The position numbers and the translations under genes are program-made. Positions 8,789-17,879 of a stretch of 64,000 bases of DNA are shown here, piece by piece (within the stretch, counting starts at the first letter, position 1; every line of letters starts with the position of its first letter). Origin of the DNA: a virus; the IMG/VR virus record IMGVR_UViG_3300034102_001587, positions 1-64,000 of that record. One strand, given 5' to 3'. The notes beneath the pieces were generated by a model. That model searched no databases, was not told the DNA's origin, and saw only the letters and a program-made list of their open reading frames with translations.

Positions 8789-8797
8789 ATATTTATA
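8789..8797 (+). promoter_or_regulatory. Phage late-promoter motif ATATTTATA
   Basis: Exact match, 24 bases before the ATG at 8822; starts the tail/baseplate operon. Confidence 0.55.
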
Positions 8798-8821
8798 GAC
8801 ATACCTAAAATAGAAAAACGT

Positions 8822-9214
8822 ATGTCAACAGATTTCGAGTTATTTAAAGGAAAAAACCTAAGTTCTCTATTTGAGGACATTTATAACAACCAAACTTCAA
8901 AGAAACAAAGGATAAGTTCTTTAATAGAAGAACTTAAAAAAATGATTAAGCACGCTGGAGATGTGGCAAGTATAGGACCTATCCTATCTTCACTAATTGA
9001 TAGTTCTGTAAAGAACGATGACCAATTGGTTAAACTTGCAACAATTGCAACTAAAATTATAGCATCTGAAAAGAAAACCGAAGGACAAGATGGATTCCTA
9101 ACTGAATTTGAAAAAAATCAACTACTCAAAGAATTAGAAGAAACTAAGCAAGAGGTTGAGAGAGTAGATGATTTGGAGTTTGAGTTGGAAGAATTAAAAA
9201 AATCAATAAAATAA
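8822..9214 (+). CDS. Helical protein preceding the baseplate hub gene
   Basis: 130 residues, first gene of the tail/baseplate unit and one base from the gp5-like gene. It is almost wholly helical, with heptad-like Leu/Glu/Lys patterning in the last 40 residues (LKELEETKQEVERVDDLEFE). A small helical protein upstream of gp5 is common in marine T4-like phages, but I do not recognise a named family. It may be an assembly factor or hub component. Confidence 0.55.
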   Translation: MSTDFELFKGKNLSSLFEDIYNNQTSKKQRISSLIEELKKMIKHAGDVASIGPILSSLIDSSVKNDDQLVKLATIATKIIASEKKTEGQDGFLTEFEKNQLLKELEETKQEVERVDDLEFELEELKKSIK

Positions 9215-9215
9215 G

Positions 9216-10445
9216 ATGCCATTAGAAAATTCAAGAGTAACATCAGCAAGGTCATCACAAAACGCCGTAGGTTCTACTCCAAAAGGATTGGGCACTGTTT
9301 ATGCTATTATTTTGGATGAAACAAGTCCTGTTATTAAAAATAAAGATTTAGATGTAAGTTATGTAGGGGCTATTCAATTTAGATTTAGTGGACAGATGTC
9401 TTCTGATGAAGCAAAATTACCTGTTGCACTACCATTTGATAAAAATTTCAAATCATTACCTGTTAAAAATGAAATAGTTGAAATTATAGTAGCTGGAAAT
9501 GGACAACCTTATTATAAAAGAATTGGAAATGAAGCAAGTCCAAATGTTAATACACCAGAAACTACAATTTCAAAATTATTTTCACCTGAAAAGGATAATT
9601 CTCAAAGTGCACAAGATTATAATAAAGTACAATCAACGGGAATTCAAAGAACTAATGCAGATGAATCAACAAAGTATGATGGCTATGGTGATTATTTTAA
9701 ATTAGAAAATGGAATACACAAATTAAAACTTAATGAAGGTGATATGCTTATTGAAAGCCGATTTGGACAATCAATAAGATTTTCCGCTTACAATAACAAC
9801 GATAGAACGTTTTCACCAACAGTAATAATAAGAAATGGAGAGAGTTCAATTACAAGAAATAATGATAATGCAAATACAATAAATGAAGACGTTGCTAGAG
9901 ATGGTAGTATAATTACATTAAGCTCTAATCAGTATCAATTAAACTTTGCACCCGGTACTGTTGATGATAAAGGAACTTCTGATTTTGAAACAAAACCAAA
10001 TAGTTTTAAATCATATCCATCTACATTAAAAGGAGACCAAATTTTAATAAATTCGGGAAGAATTATATTATCTGCAAAAAATGCGGAAATGATTTTTTAT
10101 TCTAAAAAGAATTACGGATTTATTTCTGATGGTGGATTATCAATTGATAACAAATTAGGAATAGATATAAACGTTGGGGATAATACGAATGTAAAAACTA
10201 ACGATAGAGATGTAAACCTCAACACAGGTAATGGTAAAATAAATTTAGGTGATAAAGAGTTAGAACCTTTAGTAAAGGGTGATAAGTGGGTTTCTATTAT
10301 GGAAGAACTTATTGATGCAATAGTAGCCCAAAATTATTTAACACCATCTGGTCCATCAAAGGTAGGACCTGAAAACTTACCAACATTTAATTCAATAAAA
10401 AGTAAATTAAAAACTGCTTTGAGTAACTTAAACAAAACTTCATAA
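9216..10445 (+). CDS. gp5: Baseplate hub/tail-spike protein, gp5-like, without lysozyme domain
   Basis: 409 residues. Residues about 25-105 resemble the gp5 N-terminal OB-fold (AIILDETSP, GAIQFRF, LPVALPFDKNFKSLPVKNEIVEI). The C-terminal part has Gly/Asn/Asp-rich beta-helix turns (ISDGGLSIDNKLGIDINVGD, KTNDRDVNLNTGNGKINLGD) ending in a short helical tail, as in gp5/VgrG spikes. T4 gp5 (575 residues) has a lysozyme domain between these parts; here it is absent, and the next two genes supply cell-wall hydrolases instead. The stop is followed directly by the next start, so the three are co-expressed. Confidence 0.75.
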   Translation: MPLENSRVTSARSSQNAVGSTPKGLGTVYAIILDETSPVIKNKDLDVSYVGAIQFRFSGQMSSDEAKLPVALPFDKNFKSLPVKNEIVEIIVAGNGQPYYKRIGNEASPNVNTPETTISKLFSPEKDNSQSAQDYNKVQSTGIQRTNADESTKYDGYGDYFKLENGIHKLKLNEGDMLIESRFGQSIRFSAYNNNDRTFSPTVIIRNGESSITRNNDNANTINEDVARDGSIITLSSNQYQLNFAPGTVDDKGTSDFETKPNSFKSYPSTLKGDQILINSGRIILSAKNAEMIFYSKKNYGFISDGGLSIDNKLGIDINVGDNTNVKTNDRDVNLNTGNGKINLGDKELEPLVKGDKWVSIMEELIDAIVAQNYLTPSGPSKVGPENLPTFNSIKSKLKTALSNLNKTS

Positions 10446-11632
10446 TGTCTTGGGAGATATTCAAAAATAATATATTAAATGTTGCTAACAATCCAGACCA
10501 AATAAGAAGTATAGAACAGGTAGCTGAATTGTATGCTAGAGAATATGATGCTGCGATAAAAAGAGGTAAAGATACTGTACATGGTGTACCTTTACAAAAA
10601 GGTAATGTTGAAGCAATGAAACAACTTTTTGTAGTTGCTTTACAAAAAGGTTTAACATCAAAACAACCTTATGATTTGGTTGGTGAAATGGGAAAGGGTG
10701 TTTTAGCATATTGGACAAGTGGTACAATGTATAATACGCCAATTCCCATCATACCAGCTGTTGGTGCTGTTGTAAATGTTGCTGTAATTTCTAATTCAAT
10801 TAGTAATCCAGGCCAATGGCAACCACCACAAAGTTTAGGCGGACAACCAAACTTTGAAATGAGTGAAGAACAAAAACAAGGAGCAAAAGAAGATTTAGAA
10901 AGTGCCAAACAAGAACTTGCAGCAATAGAAAATGACCCAGAAGTTTCTGAAGATATAAAAGAAGCAGCAAAAGAACAAATATCTTATCAAGAAACTAGAT
11001 TAGCCACAAATGAAAACTATTCAGTAGATGATGAAGATGTTAGAACACCACCAATAAGAACTGAAATACCTTTAGATGGTGGTGTTACAAATCCAATTCA
11101 GGTCACAACTAATACACCATCAAGACCAGCAGATGAACCACAAGGACCACCACCAAATGTGGCTGAATCCGATATTGGAAAAAGAATTGTTGCTTATGCA
11201 AATATGGATGTTGGTAAATTAGAAAACCCACTCCCACCGGGCAAACCTGAAAATTGGGGACCTTATGTTTCTTCTGTTCTTGCTGGAGTTGGTCATAAAG
11301 CACCAGCCTTTTGGTGTGCAGCTGCTGTTTCAAGTTGGTTCAAATCAGCGGGAGCAAAATCACCAAATAGTGCAGGATGTGACCAATGGGTTAGTTGGGC
11401 AAAGAAAAATGGATTGTGGAGTACAACACCAGCAATAGGAGCAGCCATATTATATGGTACACCTGCTGATGCACATCATATAGGTATTGTAGAATCGGTT
11501 GATGGAAATATAGTTAAAACGATAGAAGGTAATACTTCTGGTGGTGGGTTTAGTAGAAATGGGGTTGGTGTATTTAAAAAGAAAACTACTACTGCAAAAG
11601 CATTAGGTTATGTACTACCTGTAAAAAAATAA
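10445..11632 (+). CDS. Tail-associated CHAP-type peptidoglycan hydrolase
   Basis: 395 residues. Residues 1-140 form a helical domain plus a hydrophobic stretch; about 140-235 is a charged, Pro-rich linker. The C-terminal domain (about 240-395) has the CHAP signature: nucleophile Cys291 in FWCAAAVSSWF, His344/345 in DAHHIGIVES, and the downstream EGNTSGG segment. CHAP domains cut peptide cross-links or amide bonds of peptidoglycan. Placement directly after the gp5-like hub, where T4 carries lysozyme inside gp5, suggests it sits on the tail tip and opens the wall during DNA entry rather than acting in late lysis. Confidence 0.75.
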   Translation: MSWEIFKNNILNVANNPDQIRSIEQVAELYAREYDAAIKRGKDTVHGVPLQKGNVEAMKQLFVVALQKGLTSKQPYDLVGEMGKGVLAYWTSGTMYNTPIPIIPAVGAVVNVAVISNSISNPGQWQPPQSLGGQPNFEMSEEQKQGAKEDLESAKQELAAIENDPEVSEDIKEAAKEQISYQETRLATNENYSVDDEDVRTPPIRTEIPLDGGVTNPIQVTTNTPSRPADEPQGPPPNVAESDIGKRIVAYANMDVGKLENPLPPGKPENWGPYVSSVLAGVGHKAPAFWCAAAVSSWFKSAGAKSPNSAGCDQWVSWAKKNGLWSTTPAIGAAILYGTPADAHHIGIVESVDGNIVKTIEGNTSGGGFSRNGVGVFKKKTTTAKALGYVLPVKK

Positions 11633-11635
11633 TAT

Positions 11636-12778
11636 ATGTCAGCAATTTCACCAACTAAAAATACAGGCTTAATAGTAGATGATTTTATAGCTTATGCTAC
11701 ACAACATCTTACAACAGTTGGTGGTACTATAAGTACAACTTCATTATATCCACCGACAGGAACTCCAGCACCAGGTATATTAACTTGGACAGGATACTTT
11801 GTTGACCCAGCAACTCCAAGTCAACCAACAGCTTCAGATATAAATGAAGTTCCAACTGAAGAAGAAGCAGAAGCTTTAGCAACTCAAAGAGAATTAGCAG
11901 AGGAAGATATAAAAGCGGTTCAAAGTGTAATTGAAGAAACCGATGATGAAGAAGTAAGACAAGTTGGTAAAAGATTTATAGACGAAACTGTAAATGAAAG
12001 GATACCTATTGGAGAAGCTGTGAAAACAAATAATGAAGTAAACGAAGAAGAAAAAAATAAAAGAAATAAAGAAACTGAAGAAGATGAAAGAAAAAATCCA
12101 CAAAAAAAAGATGCTGGCTCTGGTGGTAAAAAGTATAACAAAAATAAAAATTTAGATTTAATAGAAAGGGCATTAGCTAAAGTTGGTATTACTGATGAAG
12201 CAATAGTAAAAGCGGTAAAAGCAAATGCTTTAAAAGAATCTGGTGGACAACCTATTGTTGAATTTATGAATTATGGTGGTACATCAAATGAAAGAATTAG
12301 GTCTATATTTGGTAAACGAGCTTCAAAATATTCCGATGTAGAACTAAATGGAATTAAATCTAATCCACAAAGTATGGGAGATTTAATGTATGGTCCTGAT
12401 TCGGGTAATGTTGGTAAGTGGCTAGGAAATACATCATCTGGTGATGGCTTCCGATATAGAGGTAGAGGGTTTATCCAAATTACAGGAAAAGCTAATTATA
12501 CGGCAAATTCATTGGCAGTTTACAAAAATACTTCTTTAGTCACAAACCCAGAATTATTACAACAACCAGAACCAGCTGCAGATAGCTGTGCATGGTTTAT
12601 TAATAGAAGTCTTAAAACTTTTTCTAAAAAAATGGGTATTCCAACTCAAGGGGCTTCCCAATCGGATGCTAATTTATTAATTACAAGTATAATTGCTGGT
12701 AGTCCAATAAAGAGGGGTAGTGGTAGTTATTTAGCATCTTTAGTTACAAAAGTTGATGTATATTCTACACAAGTATAA
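11636..12778 (+). CDS. Tail-associated GH19 chitinase/lysozyme-like muramidase
   Basis: 380 residues. An N-terminal segment (about 1-65, with ILTWTGYFVDPATPSQP) resembles in layout the same region of the preceding CHAP protein. A long Glu/Lys-rich linker follows (about 70-165). The catalytic domain (about 170-380) has NALKESGG with candidate acid Glu201 and the GH19 hallmark RYRGRGFIQITGKANY (about 272-287). GH19 enzymes in phages cleave the glycan backbone of peptidoglycan. With the CHAP neighbour it gives the tail both peptide- and glycan-cutting activity. A late motif lies just downstream, so this gene ends or nearly ends the sub-unit. Confidence 0.75.
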   Translation: MSAISPTKNTGLIVDDFIAYATQHLTTVGGTISTTSLYPPTGTPAPGILTWTGYFVDPATPSQPTASDINEVPTEEEAEALATQRELAEEDIKAVQSVIEETDDEEVRQVGKRFIDETVNERIPIGEAVKTNNEVNEEEKNKRNKETEEDERKNPQKKDAGSGGKKYNKNKNLDLIERALAKVGITDEAIVKAVKANALKESGGQPIVEFMNYGGTSNERIRSIFGKRASKYSDVELNGIKSNPQSMGDLMYGPDSGNVGKWLGNTSSGDGFRYRGRGFIQITGKANYTANSLAVYKNTSLVTNPELLQQPEPAADSCAWFINRSLKTFSKKMGIPTQGASQSDANLLITSIIAGSPIKRGSGSYLASLVTKVDVYSTQV

Positions 12779-12804
12779 TAAAATCCCAAAAATATACCAT
12801 TCAA

Positions 12805-12813
12805 ATATTTATA
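12805..12813 (+). promoter_or_regulatory. Phage late-promoter motif ATATTTATA
   Basis: Exact match, 20 bases before the ATG at 12834; a promoter inside the tail region that would drive the gp25/gp6 genes. Confidence 0.55.
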
Positions 12814-12833
12814 AACATAACAAATAAAGACAT

Positions 12834-13310
12834 ATGAATACTGAGAAATTAGTACAAGCCATTCAAATCTTAGTTAAAGAGGAAATTAAACAACAACTTC
12901 CTACTCTTATTAAGGAAGCTGTAAGGTCTGAAATGAAGAAATTGTTGGCTGAACAAAAACAACCAAAAAATACTGGATTAAGTATGACTAAAGCTATTTT
13001 AGGTGAGGAAGTAATTAAAGTAGCAGATACAAAATCAAAAGAATTTAGTAAGAATCCAATGATTAATCAAATACTAAACGAAACAAAAGCAGCTGTTTCA
13101 AATGATGCTGGTGGTTTTAGAACTATGGCGTTTGGACAGGCTGATATGGGTTCAATAGTTGGTAGAACAGCAATGGCTGAAAAAATGGGTTATGGTGAAT
13201 TCGCTAATGGAACTCAAAAAACCGGATTGGGAGTTCAAACGGGCGTAGCTGAATTAGATAAAGCTTTTAATAGAGATTATTCTGAGCTTGTTAAAAGATT
13301 TAAGAAATAA
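12834..13310 (+). CDS. Conserved phage structural protein, unknown
   Basis: 158 residues. N-terminal helix rich in Lys/Glu (about 1-45), then a Gly/Ala/Met-rich segment (GGFRTMAFGQADMGSIVG, about 90-108) and a C-terminal helix. It overlaps the start of the gp25-like gene by one base, so it belongs to the baseplate-wedge operon. No named family recognised; an assembly or wedge-associated role is inferred from position. Confidence 0.55.
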   Translation: MNTEKLVQAIQILVKEEIKQQLPTLIKEAVRSEMKKLLAEQKQPKNTGLSMTKAILGEEVIKVADTKSKEFSKNPMINQILNETKAAVSNDAGGFRTMAFGQADMGSIVGRTAMAEKMGYGEFANGTQKTGLGVQTGVAELDKAFNRDYSELVKRFKK

Positions 13311-13738
13311 TGGCAATTGTATTAGGTAGTAAACTTGTTCAAGACGTAAAAAAATACGAAGATTATGCTATTGGTATAACACTACCTTTGCAGATGACAG
13401 GAAATTCATTTGCTCAGGCATATAAAACAGCAGAACAAGCAAAATCTAATATTAAAAATTTACTTCTCACAAAAAAAGGTGAGAGGCCAATGCAACCGGA
13501 ATTTGGAAGTAATTTGCAAAATCTAATTTTTGATTTTAATGATGACCAACTTCCGGGTAAAATAGAAGAAGCTATTGGAAGTGCCATACAAATTTGGTTA
13601 CCATATGTAAATGTAGAAGATATTTTAGTTGAAAACGGAAATTATGAAAGAGATAATAATTTAGTTAATATTACAATATCGTTTTCAGTTTTAAATAACC
13701 CAGAATTAAACAGTGTTACTTTTAATGTAGCAGCATAA
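13310..13738 (+). CDS. gp25: Baseplate wedge subunit, gp25-like
   Basis: 142 residues, near the usual length of T4 gp25 (132). The family hallmark is plain: AEQAKSNIKNLLLTKKGERP followed by MQPEFGSNLQNLIFD (about residues 43-78), then the EEAIGSAIQIWLPYVNVEDI helix. gp25 forms the core of the wedge with gp6 and gp53 and helps start sheath assembly. It is followed ten bases later by the gp6-like gene, the conserved T4-type order. Confidence 0.9.
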   Translation: MAIVLGSKLVQDVKKYEDYAIGITLPLQMTGNSFAQAYKTAEQAKSNIKNLLLTKKGERPMQPEFGSNLQNLIFDFNDDQLPGKIEEAIGSAIQIWLPYVNVEDILVENGNYERDNNLVNITISFSVLNNPELNSVTFNVAA

Positions 13739-13747
13739 TAAAAAAGT

Positions 13748-15787
13748 ATGGCATTAACTATTACAAATAAGAATTTTAAAAATAAAGGTAGAGATATAAA
13801 ATATCTTAATAAGGATTTTGTAAGTTTTAGAGAAAATCTTATTGAGTATGCTAAGACTTATTTTCCAAAAACGTATTCAGATTTTAATGAGGCTTCTCCT
13901 GGTATGATGTTTATAGAGATGGCATCTTATATTGGCGATTCTTTATCTTATTATGTTGATGATACATTAAAAGAATCTCTAATGGTGTATGCTGAAGATA
14001 TTCAAAATATTTTAGCATTATCTCAATATTTGGGATATAAACCAAAAGTAACTGCGCCAGCAATAACTACATTATCAATTTATCAATTAGTCCCATCAAT
14101 AGGAACTGGCGCTAATAACAAACCAGACCCAAAATATTATTTAAGAATAAGGGAAGGATTACGCACTACATCTAATACAAATGGAGTGGTTTTTAGAACT
14201 ACAAATGTTGTGGACTTTAATGATGAAACAGATAGAGAAATCACAGTATATCAAAGAGATGCAATAACAGGAGAACCAACATTCTATCTTATAAAAAAAT
14301 ATGTACAAGCTATATCAGCTGATGAAAAAACAATAACATTTGATTTTGGAACATACGAACCATTTCAGAGAATTAATTTAGATGATACAAATATAATAGA
14401 AATTTATGATGTAAGAGATTCTAATAATAACAAATATTATGAAGTACCTTATTTAGCACAAGAAATGGTTTTTGCTGATATGCCAAATACTGAAGCAAAC
14501 GATCCTGATTTATATCAATTCAAAACTACAGTACCATATGTTCTTAAAACCATTAGAACTCCAAAACGATTTGTTACTAAAGTAAATGCAGATAGTACAA
14601 TGACTATACAATTTGGAGCTGGTGACCCATCTGCGGCAGATGAACAATTGATTCCAAATCTTAAGAATGTAGGATTGGGATTACCAAATTCAATTAGTAG
14701 ATTGGAAGAATCATTCGACCCAACTAATTTTTTAAAAACAAAAACATATGGAACATCACCAGCCAACACAACAATAACAGTTAAGTATTTAATTGGTGGT
14801 GGTGTAAATTCAAATATTGGTGTAGGTGAATTGACAAGAATAAGTGCAGTTCAATATGAAGAAGATTTGAGTTTATTTTCAACACCAGAATTAGCAACGT
14901 ACAACACAGTTAAAAATTCCATAGCAATAGATAATGAAGTACCTGCAACTGGTGGTAGAAGTGGTGAGACTGTAGAAGAAATTAGACAGAATGCATTAGC
15001 AAATTTTGGTTCTCAAAATAGAGCAGTTACTGCAAAAGATTATCAAGTAAGAGCATTATCTATGCCTGCAAAATATGGTGGTATAGCAAAGGCATTTGCA
15101 ACAGCAGATGGTACGTTAGATAATAATTCACCATCATCAATATTAGCATCTCCAAATAATTTGCAAGAATTTACTGATTTGGTAATGAGCTTTGTAAATA
15201 AACCTGATAGTGAAGAACCTAATGTAGCAAGTGTTAAGCAAGATATACAAAAATTTTTAATTGGAAAAACTTCAAATACAAACGAAAAAAATAATCCATT
15301 TGCAATTAATCTTTATTTATTAGGATATAATTCTGATGGTAGGTTAAGTCAATTAAATAGAGGCGTAAAAGAAAACTTAAAAACTTATTTAAATGAATAC
15401 CGTATCTTAACTGATGGTGTAAATATATTAGATGGTTTTATTATAAATATTGGTATAAACTTTGAAATTATTGTTTACCAAAATTACAATAAATCTGAAG
15501 TATTGACTAAGTGTATAACTGAGTTAAAAGATTACTTCAATACTGAAAATTGGCAATTTAATCAAACTATAAATTTGAGTGAAGTTGAATTGTTAATAGC
15601 AAATGTTGAAGGAGTATCATCAGTACCTATGGTTGAAATTGTAAATAAATGTGGGGGTGGTAGATATACAAATAATTCTTATAACATTACTGCGGCAACA
15701 AAAGATAAGATTGTATATCCATCATTAGACCCATCAGTTTTTGAGGTGAAATATCCTGATTCAGACATAAAAGGTAGAGTAAGATAA
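13748..15787 (+). CDS. gp6: Baseplate wedge subunit, gp6-like
   Basis: 679 residues against about 660 in T4 gp6. The N-terminal FRENLIEYAKTYFPKTYSD and NEASPGMMFIEMASYIGDSL strings are typical of gp6 and baseplate J-like proteins. The GGRSGETVEEIRQNALANFG and VTAKDYQVRALSMP strings mark the conserved central J-like domain (about 395-440). gp6 dimers form the inner ring of the baseplate. Order gp25-gp6 and the one-base overlap with the next gene support a wedge operon. Confidence 0.88.
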   Translation: MALTITNKNFKNKGRDIKYLNKDFVSFRENLIEYAKTYFPKTYSDFNEASPGMMFIEMASYIGDSLSYYVDDTLKESLMVYAEDIQNILALSQYLGYKPKVTAPAITTLSIYQLVPSIGTGANNKPDPKYYLRIREGLRTTSNTNGVVFRTTNVVDFNDETDREITVYQRDAITGEPTFYLIKKYVQAISADEKTITFDFGTYEPFQRINLDDTNIIEIYDVRDSNNNKYYEVPYLAQEMVFADMPNTEANDPDLYQFKTTVPYVLKTIRTPKRFVTKVNADSTMTIQFGAGDPSAADEQLIPNLKNVGLGLPNSISRLEESFDPTNFLKTKTYGTSPANTTITVKYLIGGGVNSNIGVGELTRISAVQYEEDLSLFSTPELATYNTVKNSIAIDNEVPATGGRSGETVEEIRQNALANFGSQNRAVTAKDYQVRALSMPAKYGGIAKAFATADGTLDNNSPSSILASPNNLQEFTDLVMSFVNKPDSEEPNVASVKQDIQKFLIGKTSNTNEKNNPFAINLYLLGYNSDGRLSQLNRGVKENLKTYLNEYRILTDGVNILDGFIINIGINFEIIVYQNYNKSEVLTKCITELKDYFNTENWQFNQTINLSEVELLIANVEGVSSVPMVEIVNKCGGGRYTNNSYNITAATKDKIVYPSLDPSVFEVKYPDSDIKGRVR

Positions 15788-16857
15788 TGGCATACTATTT
15801 TATAACAGCATCAAAAGATGCAACGGTTTATCTACAACAACCAAACCAAAATACTGGATTGGATGAAGTATTAGAAGTGACTAAAGTTTATTATGGAACA
15901 ATAAAAGATGTTTCAAGAGCTTTATTAAAATTTGATATAAGTCACTTATCATCATCCATTTCAAATGGTAGTATGAATTTAGGAGAAGCAACTTTAGTTT
16001 TGAGAGAAACTGAAAGTGAAGAAATTCCTTTAGAATATACAATATACGCACATCCAATTTCTGGAAGTTGGCAAATGGGTAAAGGAACTAGATTCGATGA
16101 TATTACAACAGAAGGTGTGACTTGGAATTATAGAGAAGGTGATTCAAAAGATAGATGGTTACCTAATAATGTATATGCTTTGGGTTCTACTGGAAGTTAT
16201 AATGGATTGGGTGGTGTGTATTACACCACTTCAGAATCATCTCAGTATTTTAATTACCAAACAGCAGATATTCAAATGGATGTTAAATCTATGATTAGAG
16301 CATGGATAAGTGGTTCTATTCCAAATGATGGTATTATATTAAAACACTCAAACTCTGTAGAAACTGATACGGAAGATTATGGTATTGTAAAATTATTTAG
16401 TAAAGAAACGCATACTATATATCAACCAAAATTAAGAATTGGTTGGAACGACCAAGCTTTTTCAACTGGCTCATTATCGGCAATTACTTCAACAAATTTA
16501 AAAGTTGTAGCAAGAAATTTCAAAAAAGAATATAAAGTAAATACAACACCTAAAATAGAAGTTTTAGGTAGAGAACTTTATCCTGTAAAAACTTTTAGTA
16601 ATACATTCACATACAACGATATTAAATATCTACCAACATCGTCATATTATCAAATTAAAGACTTCGCATCAGATGATGTAATTGTACCATTTGGTGACTA
16701 TTCAAAAATAAGTTGTAATAGTAGTGGAAATTATTTTAAATTAAATCTTTCCAATTGGGAAATAGGAAGAGTCTATAAGATGGAATTTAAAGTTGATTTT
16801 GGAGAAGGAGATATTCAGTATTTTGATGATGATTTAACTTTTGAAGTAATTAATTAA
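15787..16857 (+). CDS. Baseplate/tail protein with DNRLRE-like beta-sandwich
   Basis: 356 residues. Residues about 5-210 match the pattern of DNRLRE-type beta-sandwich domains: ITASKDATVY near the start, ALLKFDIS, LVLRETES, then DVKSMIRAWISGSIPNDGIIL. In other proteins these domains bind carbohydrate or support surface structures. The C-terminal ~140 residues are a second beta-rich domain ending FEVIN. Directly downstream of gp6, it may take the place of wedge proteins gp7/gp8, which I do not otherwise see. Function inferred from position and fold only. Confidence 0.55.
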   Translation: MAYYFITASKDATVYLQQPNQNTGLDEVLEVTKVYYGTIKDVSRALLKFDISHLSSSISNGSMNLGEATLVLRETESEEIPLEYTIYAHPISGSWQMGKGTRFDDITTEGVTWNYREGDSKDRWLPNNVYALGSTGSYNGLGGVYYTTSESSQYFNYQTADIQMDVKSMIRAWISGSIPNDGIILKHSNSVETDTEDYGIVKLFSKETHTIYQPKLRIGWNDQAFSTGSLSAITSTNLKVVARNFKKEYKVNTTPKIEVLGRELYPVKTFSNTFTYNDIKYLPTSSYYQIKDFASDDVIVPFGDYSKISCNSSGNYFKLNLSNWEIGRVYKMEFKVDFGEGDIQYFDDDLTFEVIN

Positions 16858-16859
16858 AA

Positions 16860-17873
16860 ATGGTAAAAGCAGGACTTAAAAACGAAGTTAAAGTTCAAGA
16901 CATAATTGTATCCGGTTCGTTGAGTATTAAATCTAAAAACGAATACGGCGTACATATTTTTAGTGCTTCAAATGATGATGATGGTATTATATTTGGTAAA
17001 CTAACTAAACCAAAATATAATAAAGTAGAATTAATTAAATCAATAGATACAAATATTGTAGAATTAATTCCAATAGAAGCACCACCACTACCTGATACAG
17101 TATTAAGAAGTATATATAATCCAGTAACACAATCTGTAATTGATTTAACAGCAGAAGTTGAACGATTAAATGGAAATATTTTAGATTTAACTGGTAAAGT
17201 AAAAGAATTAGAAATAATTTCTCAGAGTTTACGAGTAGATTTGGATGCAAAAGATTTAGTAGTTGCATCTTCTCAAAATCAATCGTTTCAATCTACAAAT
17301 AAAGTTCAATCTTCTGTAGTTGATTTACAAAATGCAATACAAAAAGCAACAGCTGAAGCAATACAAAGAGTTTCACTTACTGCTTTAACTAGAGCATTAG
17401 AATCTGAAAACGCAACATTAAGAGAACAATTATTTGGTAAGCAAGCATCAAAAGACGAAGGGGCAAAAGTAACAGATGATTTTGCAGTTAAAGTTGTAAA
17501 TAAAGCAGAAGCACAATATGCGGATTTAACATTTAGAGCTAGAGCAAAGGATAATGGCAGAGGAACTTGGATTAATGGTCCTGAAATTAATATTAAAAAT
17601 TTCACAAAAGATAGCGTTACTATTACGTTTGCACAAGATGGTGAAATATCTGGTATATTTAATTCTATACCATCCTTAACATTAGCATCAAATGAAGAAA
17701 AAAATATAACTCTTAAAACTATTGATGGTAAAATTAAAGATTATGCTCCTAAAAATGGATTTGGATTTATTGGAGATAAAGAATATAAGGGTAATATAAT
17801 TGTTAAATCATCAAAGGGAACAGTTAACATTCCAGTTGCATTACAAAAAATGCGTGGAGATAAATGGGGATAA
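16860..17873 (+). CDS. Tail/baseplate protein with central coiled coil
   Basis: 337 residues. A beta-rich N-terminus (VQDIIVSGSLSIKSK, about 12-60), a coiled coil at about 90-200 (LTAEVERLNGNILDLTGKVKELE and later ALESENATLREQLFG), and a C-terminal immunoglobulin-like beta domain (about 225-337). This resembles a short trimeric fibre or whisker component, but no family is recognised. It lies two bases after the preceding gene and six before the next, in the same operon. Confidence 0.5.
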   Translation: MVKAGLKNEVKVQDIIVSGSLSIKSKNEYGVHIFSASNDDDGIIFGKLTKPKYNKVELIKSIDTNIVELIPIEAPPLPDTVLRSIYNPVTQSVIDLTAEVERLNGNILDLTGKVKELEIISQSLRVDLDAKDLVVASSQNQSFQSTNKVQSSVVDLQNAIQKATAEAIQRVSLTALTRALESENATLREQLFGKQASKDEGAKVTDDFAVKVVNKAEAQYADLTFRARAKDNGRGTWINGPEINIKNFTKDSVTITFAQDGEISGIFNSIPSLTLASNEEKNITLKTIDGKIKDYAPKNGFGFIGDKEYKGNIIVKSSKGTVNIPVALQKMRGDKWG

Positions 17874-17879
17874 TAAAAT

